A stretch of 11,546 nucleotides of DNA from Desulfoprunum sp. (GTDB taxonomy: Bacteria > Desulfobacterota > Desulfobulbia > Desulfobulbales > Desulfocapsaceae), in assembly GCA_030696435.1 (NCBI GenBank), contig JAUYSF010000232.1, positions 1 to 11,546 of the forward strand, read 5' to 3'. This document shows positions 8,404 to 11,546 of this stretch, one piece after another. How positions within the stretch are numbered: position 1 is the stretch's first letter; every line of letters starts with the position of its first letter. Position numbers and translations under genes: made by a program. The notes under the pieces are model-generated. The model searched no databases, was not told where the DNA came from, and worked only from the letters and a program-made list of their open reading frames with translations.

Positions 8404-8680
8404 CCTGAAAAAACTCACATTCCAATTCCAAATCAAGCGTTAACTTTGTCGGCTACGCTGTGCGGCTCCTCGCCGCACTCAAGGTGCAGTCTCGTCGCTG
8501 CGCGCTTGCCTTCTCGTTTCCGTATTATTTTTCTCTTGGTCATGAGCGTTGTTTATTGCTCAAGTTCACAATCCTGCCGTGTGCTCTCACGAGATGACAA
8601 CGGTATTGCCAGAATAGATCAATCCTGAAGACTGTTTCTGTACCCTGAGGCTGGAAGAACAATCTTGACGGATCGCCAAT
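8404..8680. other. Non-coding stretch after EMO, possibly a decayed dispersed repeat
   Basis: I find no credible gene here; the short open frames lack ribosome sites and family features. A 7-bp hairpin, GTGCGGC (8460-8466) with GCCGCAC (8472-8478) around TCCTC, lies about 57 nt after the EMO stop. It has no T tract, so it is only a weak terminator candidate. The GC-rich block at about 8436-8522 has the look of a dispersed intergenic repeat, and its minus strand is open for about 29 codons up to a TGA. This impression is from pattern memory only. Confidence 0.3.
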
Positions 8681-8686
8681 CAGTAA

Positions 8687-8701
8687 GTAAATATTATTTA
8701 C
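8687..8701. promoter_or_regulatory. Perfect 15-bp palindrome upstream of the TetR gene (candidate operator)
   Basis: GTAAATA-T-TATTTAC has perfect 7-bp arms around a single T. It lies about 43 bp upstream of the proposed -10 box of the regulator gene. TetR-family proteins typically bind palindromes of this size and often control their own gene. The AT-rich setting raises the chance of coincidence. Confidence 0.4.
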
Positions 8702-8721
8702 CAATTATATCTTTCCGGCCT

Positions 8722-8749
8722 TTGTAGTAGGATTTTATTAAAATATAAT
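8722..8749 (+). promoter_or_regulatory. Candidate promoter of the TetR gene with a perfect -10 box
   Basis: TATAAT at 8744-8749 matches the sigma70 -10 consensus exactly. The best -35 is weak: TTGTAG (8722-8727) with 16-bp spacing. A start near 8756 would give a leader of about 50 nt. Confidence 0.4.
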
Positions 8750-8759
8750 GCTATATATC

Positions 8760-8781
8760 AAATATATAACTAAATATATAA
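8760..8781. repeat. Tandem AT-rich 10-mers in the TetR leader
   Basis: AAATATATAA occurs at 8760-8769 and again at 8772-8781, a 12-bp period close to one helical turn. The copies lie between the proposed promoter and the start codon, where a bound protein could block transcription. Confidence 0.35.
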
Positions 8782-8806
8782 AGTGAGTAACATTTAATAA
8801 TCAACC

Positions 8807-9400
8807 ATGGAAACGCCAACTGTTATCAATCCGCCGGGAAAACTGAAAATCATCAATGCCATGCGAACCCTGCTGGAAGCCCGGACCTTCGAATCCCTCA
8901 CCATTTCGGAGATCGCGGTGACAGCTGGAGTCACCGAAGGACTGATCTACAAATATTTCAAGGATAAGCGCGATCTGTTGCATCACGTTCTCAAGGAACA
9001 CTACGAACAGTTCCTGGTGCAGATTGACCGGGATCTGCAGGGCATCGACGGGGCTCTGAACAAACTGAGAAAGATCATCTGGTCCTGTATCGAACGCTAC
9101 GCCAATCATCGGGTGTTTGCCAGGATCATCCTGCTGGAGGTTAGAAATTCGGAAGAATATTTCCAGAGCGAGGCCTATGCCCTGGTCCGGCAGTTCAACC
9201 ATATCATCATTGCTATCATCAACGAAGGTATCGCCGGCGGTGAAATCCGGGATACTCTCCCCCCGGCGTATATCCGCAATGCCATCTTCGGTACCATTGA
9301 ACATTCGTGTCTGAACCGGGTTATTTTTAATGAAGCAGTATCCACCAATGATGCTGCAAAAATCATAACCGATCTCCTTTTCAGCGGGATCAAACGATAA
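8807..9400 (+). CDS. TetR/AcrR-family transcriptional regulator
   Basis: A 197-residue repressor-type protein. The N-terminal DNA-binding domain is clear: helix-turn-helix residues 31-62, with LTISEIAVTAGVTEGLIYKY then FKDKRDLLHHVL. The remaining ~130 residues form the variable helical ligand-binding and dimer domain, without a recognised ligand signature. Beta-oxidation clusters are often controlled by TetR proteins that release DNA on binding acyl-CoA, such as Bacillus FadR (YsiA). Its place between EMO and thiolase 2 suggests the same here, by inference. The ATG at 8807 gives the normal N-terminal length, but no Shine-Dalgarno sequence is visible at 5-12 nt; the nearest purine run is at 8783-8787. 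The next ATG (codon 19) has none either and would cut into the DNA-binding domain. Confidence 0.9.
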   Translation: METPTVINPPGKLKIINAMRTLLEARTFESLTISEIAVTAGVTEGLIYKYFKDKRDLLHHVLKEHYEQFLVQIDRDLQGIDGALNKLRKIIWSCIERYANHRVFARIILLEVRNSEEYFQSEAYALVRQFNHIIIAIINEGIAGGEIRDTLPPAYIRNAIFGTIEHSCLNRVIFNEAVSTNDAAKIITDLLFSGIKR

Positions 9401-9430
9401 TCATATCTGGCTTTGTCTTGATGCCTCTGC

Positions 9431-9458
9431 GGTAAAATAGAGACCAACGTAATTTACC
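9431..9458. promoter_or_regulatory. Inverted repeat in the TetR-thiolase 2 spacer (candidate operator)
   Basis: GGTAAAAT (9431-9438) and AATTTACC (9451-9458) are inverted with 7 of 8 positions matching; the 12-nt spacer brings the whole site to 28 bp. The end GGTAAA/TTTACC resembles the GTAAAT/ATTTAC arms of the palindrome at 8687-8701, so both might be bound by the same regulator. It starts 30 bp after the TetR stop and ends 59 bp before the thiolase start. Confidence 0.3.
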
Positions 9459-9517
9459 CCGGCACCGCTCATGTCAACCAGATGGAGACATCGAACACAA
9501 CAGAGAGGATCAGAGCT

Positions 9518-10768
9518 ATGAAAGACGTTGTCATTGTATCCGGATGCAGGACCGCAATCGGCGCGTTCGGCGGAAGCCTTCGTGACCTGAACGGCGCCAC
9601 CCTGGCCAGTATCACCATGAAAGAAGCGGTCAGGCGGGCTGGAATCGACCCGGTTTTGATCGACGATATCCGCTATGGCTGCTGCATGGAATCCGCCGAC
9701 ACCCTGAACGTCACCCGGGTCGGTGCCCTGTTGGCCGGCATCCCGGAGACCGTTCCCGCCGTCACCGTCAACCGGGTCTGCATTTCCGGCATGGAGGCCG
9801 CCATCTCGGGTATGGCCATGATCCAGGCCGGTATGGCCGATATCATCCTGGCCGGCGGCACCGAGCACATGTCGAGCGTGCCCTACTCGGTGCCGGGCGC
9901 GCGCTGGGGCTGCCGTCTGCAGGATCAGGTCTTTGTCGACAATCTGATCCACGCCCTGCACTGCGGCTCACACATCATTCCCCATCCCGAAGACGGCCCG
10001 GTGGATGCAACCAAGCCGCCGCTCAGCATGTTCGTCGGCAAACCCTATATCATGGGCCAGACTGCCGAGTTCATCGCCCAGCATCTGGGTATCACCAGGG
10101 AGGAGATGGACGAGGTGGCGCTACGCAGCCATAACGAGGCGGAACGGGCCAGCCAGGACGGTTCTTTTGCCGACGAGATTGTGCCGGTGGAGGTTCCCCA
10201 GAGAAAAAAGGCCCCGATCATCTTTGCCAAAGACGAACATTTCAAGCCCGGCATGACCATGGATATGCTCCGCAAACTGCCGCCGGCCTTCGTGCCCGAG
10301 ATCGGCACCGTCACGGTCGGCAACTCCAGCGGTATCAACGACGGCTCCACGGGCATGGTCCTGATGTCGGCCGACAAGGCCAAAGAACTGGGAGCGCAGC
10401 CGATCGCCAGGATCAGGGCCGTGGCCAGGGGGGCCTGCCACCCCTCGGTTATGGGCCTGTCGCCGGTGCCGGCCGTACGCAATCTGCTCAAGTCGTCTGG
10501 CCTCGCCATAAAGGATTTTGAACTGATCGAGGTCAACGAGGCCTTTGCCGCCCAGTATCTGGGCTGTGAGAAGGAGCTGGGATTGAACCGGGAGATCACC
10601 AATGTCAACGGCTCGGGCATCGGCCTCGGTCATCCGGTGGGCTCAACCGGCGCCAGGATCATGGTGACCCTGATGTATGCCATGAAAAAGCGCGGCAAAG
10701 CCCTGGGACTGGCCACCCTGTGCGGCGGTGGCGGGGTGTCTATGGCCTGCGCTATTGAAATGATCTAG
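9518..10768 (+). CDS. Thiolase 2 (acetyl-CoA C-acyltransferase family), divergent subtype
   Basis: A 416-residue thiolase with a complete catalytic set: nucleophile C88 (NRVCISGME), N340 in NEAF, H372 in GHPVGSTGAR and C402 in LCGGGG. The N-terminus has normal length (C88 against C89 in Zoogloea thiolase). However, the cysteine-to-asparagine distance is 252 against 227, so about 25 residues are added. These lie around residues 140-180, in the loop domain that covers the acyl-CoA. Compared with thiolase 1, the nucleophile motif is CISG instead of CGSG. The ATG at 9518 was chosen because AGAGAGGA lies about 10 nt upstream; the in-frame ATG at 9482 has no ribosome site. It lies 117 bp behind the TetR gene and may be co-transcribed with it. 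A substrate different from that of thiolase 1 is likely but not assignable. Confidence 0.92.
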   Translation: MKDVVIVSGCRTAIGAFGGSLRDLNGATLASITMKEAVRRAGIDPVLIDDIRYGCCMESADTLNVTRVGALLAGIPETVPAVTVNRVCISGMEAAISGMAMIQAGMADIILAGGTEHMSSVPYSVPGARWGCRLQDQVFVDNLIHALHCGSHIIPHPEDGPVDATKPPLSMFVGKPYIMGQTAEFIAQHLGITREEMDEVALRSHNEAERASQDGSFADEIVPVEVPQRKKAPIIFAKDEHFKPGMTMDMLRKLPPAFVPEIGTVTVGNSSGINDGSTGMVLMSADKAKELGAQPIARIRAVARGACHPSVMGLSPVPAVRNLLKSSGLAIKDFELIEVNEAFAAQYLGCEKELGLNREITNVNGSGIGLGHPVGSTGARIMVTLMYAMKKRGKALGLATLCGGGGVSMACAIEMI

Positions 10769-10911
10769 GAGCCGGTCGGATTATGCCCTTTTTCCCCATC
10801 TCCGCGTTATTTTCGAAAATCAATGCTCGCAATATCAACTATATGGCTGCGCTTAATTTTCGAAAATGCCTTGATCTGAGAAAAAATTGCTATAATCCGA
10901 CAGACTCCTAG
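10765..10911. mobile_element. 147-bp palindromic MITE-like element at the end of thiolase 2
   Basis: The ends are a 20-bp inverted repeat with 18 matches: CTAGGAGCCGGTCGGATTAT (10765-10784) against the complement of 10892-10911. Nested inside, the 12-bp palindrome ATTTTCGAAAAT occurs at 10809-10820 and 10856-10867. The outer and inner pairs share the same centre (10838), so the whole unit is one imperfect palindrome without coding capacity. CTAG at both extremes could be a 4-bp target duplication (or TA a 2-bp one), as for elements moved by IS5- or IS630-type transposases. The thiolase TAG stop lies in the left CTAG. It may also act as a bidirectional transcription barrier between the convergent genes. 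Confidence 0.6.
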
Positions 10912-10943
10912 CGCCCCTCCTTCCAGCCAAAATTCGAACAGGC

Positions 10944-11450
10944 TTATTCTGCATCTCTATCCGGCATCCGTAAAAGATTACCGGCCCCGTTCAAAGCTTG
11001 TGGTTGCGGGGGATGGACGCCAATCAGGCCATCTCCGGGGAATTCCACCACAGTCCAGTCATAACGCGAGAAGAGGATTGCCACATCCTGGCCCTGCGGG
11101 TTCTTTATCGAGTAGCCATTATAACTGATCCGTCCGTGACTGCGGTCATCATACCAGCCATATGACTGGCGAAAAAATGTCCGCCAGTCTTTCATCTGCC
11201 CTTCGGTCAGCTTGATCTCAGTCCAAAACCTGCTCTTAAGGGCAAAGTCCTTTCTGACACCAAGAATTGACAGTGGCTCAAGCTGCACCCCATCATAATA
11301 ATAACGATACTCTTCAGAGACCTTCCCTGACAGAAATATCCGGGTTACTTCAAGATTTTTATGTACTGCGCCATACTCTCTGCCCGTACTGCATCCAGCC
11401 GTCGCCAGAAGCAGTGTGAACGCCACAATATATCCTGTTATTTTAAACAT
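10944..11450 (-). CDS. Putative lipoprotein of unknown function
   Basis: A 168-residue protein that I do not recognise. The N-terminus is a lipoprotein signal: MFK, a hydrophobic core at residues 4-18 and a lipobox-like ATAG-C20. The -3 residue is T instead of the usual L but is allowed. The mature part is hydrophilic and rich in aromatic residues (for example YRYYYDG at 48-54 and SYGWYDD), with no cysteine after C20, no membrane segment and no known catalytic motif. The product would be anchored in the outer or inner membrane. GAGGG lies 4-5 nt upstream of the ATG on the minus strand. It converges with thiolase 2 across the palindromic element and probably has no link to beta-oxidation. Confidence 0.75.
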   Translation of the reverse strand: MFKITGYIVAFTLLLATAGCSTGREYGAVHKNLEVTRIFLSGKVSEEYRYYYDGVQLEPLSILGVRKDFALKSRFWTEIKLTEGQMKDWRTFFRQSYGWYDDRSHGRISYNGYSIKNPQGQDVAILFSRYDWTVVEFPGDGLIGVHPPQPQALNGAGNLLRMPDRDAE

Positions 11451-11516
11451 ATACCCTCAATGTCTTTAACCGATTGCGGTGACCGCCAGTGGGACCTTTC
11501 AGCTTCAACTTGAGAC

Positions 11517-11544
11517 AATATAAACATTATCATCCACTCTTCAA
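11517..11544 (-). promoter_or_regulatory. Candidate sigma70 promoter of the lipoprotein gene
   Basis: On the minus strand TTGAAG (11539-11544, 4 of 6) and TATATT (11517-11522, 5 of 6) are spaced by 16 bp. This gives a leader of roughly 60 nt before the start codon. An 11-bp palindrome, GCGGT-G-ACCGC (11476-11486), lies in that leader. Confidence 0.35.
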
Positions 11545-11546
11545 AT

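Noticed and set aside
8446..8628. 60-codon plus-strand open frame after EMO
   Set aside because: No ribosome site and no similarity to known small proteins; it crosses the repeat-like block and hairpin.

Overview
The window looks like a chromosomal segment of an anaerobic, respiring or syntrophic bacterium. I suggest Desulfobacterota (the former Deltaproteobacteria, Desulfobulbales-like). The basis is a beta-oxidation gene cluster that includes a membrane-bound FeS/heme-type ETF:menaquinone oxidoreductase (EMO, NarI-like plus CCG domains). That enzyme is typical of strictly anaerobic fatty-acid oxidisers. The taxonomic placement is an inference and was not checked by any search.

Layout. Positions 1-249 hold the C-terminal end of a universal stress protein, cut by the window edge. 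It converges with a small GNAT acetyltransferase on the minus strand (296-733). A roughly 330-bp intergenic region with a perfect 19-bp palindrome and a plausible sigma70 promoter then precedes five plus-strand genes: an AMP-forming acyl-CoA synthetase (1064-2677), a thiolase (2755-4047), a 3-hydroxyacyl-CoA dehydrogenase (4250-5110), a short-chain type acyl-CoA dehydrogenase (5156-6301) and the EMO-like electron-transfer protein (6418-8403). A 404-bp gap follows, ending in a very AT-rich, repeat-bearing control region. After it come a TetR/AcrR regulator (8807-9400) and a second, clearly different thiolase (9518-10768). A putative outer-membrane lipoprotein of unknown function (10944-11450) lies on the minus strand.

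How the genes work together. The synthetase would activate a fatty acid to its CoA ester. The acyl-CoA dehydrogenase, 3-hydroxyacyl-CoA dehydrogenase and thiolase(s) carry out beta-oxidation to acetyl-CoA. EMO would pass the dehydrogenase electrons, via an ETF, to the menaquinone pool. No enoyl-CoA hydratase and no EtfAB are encoded here, so both must be supplied from elsewhere. The TetR protein is the obvious candidate regulator, perhaps sensing acyl-CoA.

The least expected content is two small palindromic insertion-like elements. One is 139 bp (4050-4188), with short terminal inverted repeats and a perfect 8-bp target duplication, and it splits the operon between thiolase 1 and the hydroxyacyl-CoA dehydrogenase. 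The other is about 147 bp (10765-10911), with 20-bp terminal inverted repeats bounded by CTAG, and it sits at the end of thiolase 2. In both cases the stop codon of the adjacent thiolase lies inside the duplicated target. The two thiolases also carry extra segments at two different positions relative to the classical biosynthetic thiolase fold. I see no convincing wholly new multi-gene system in the window.
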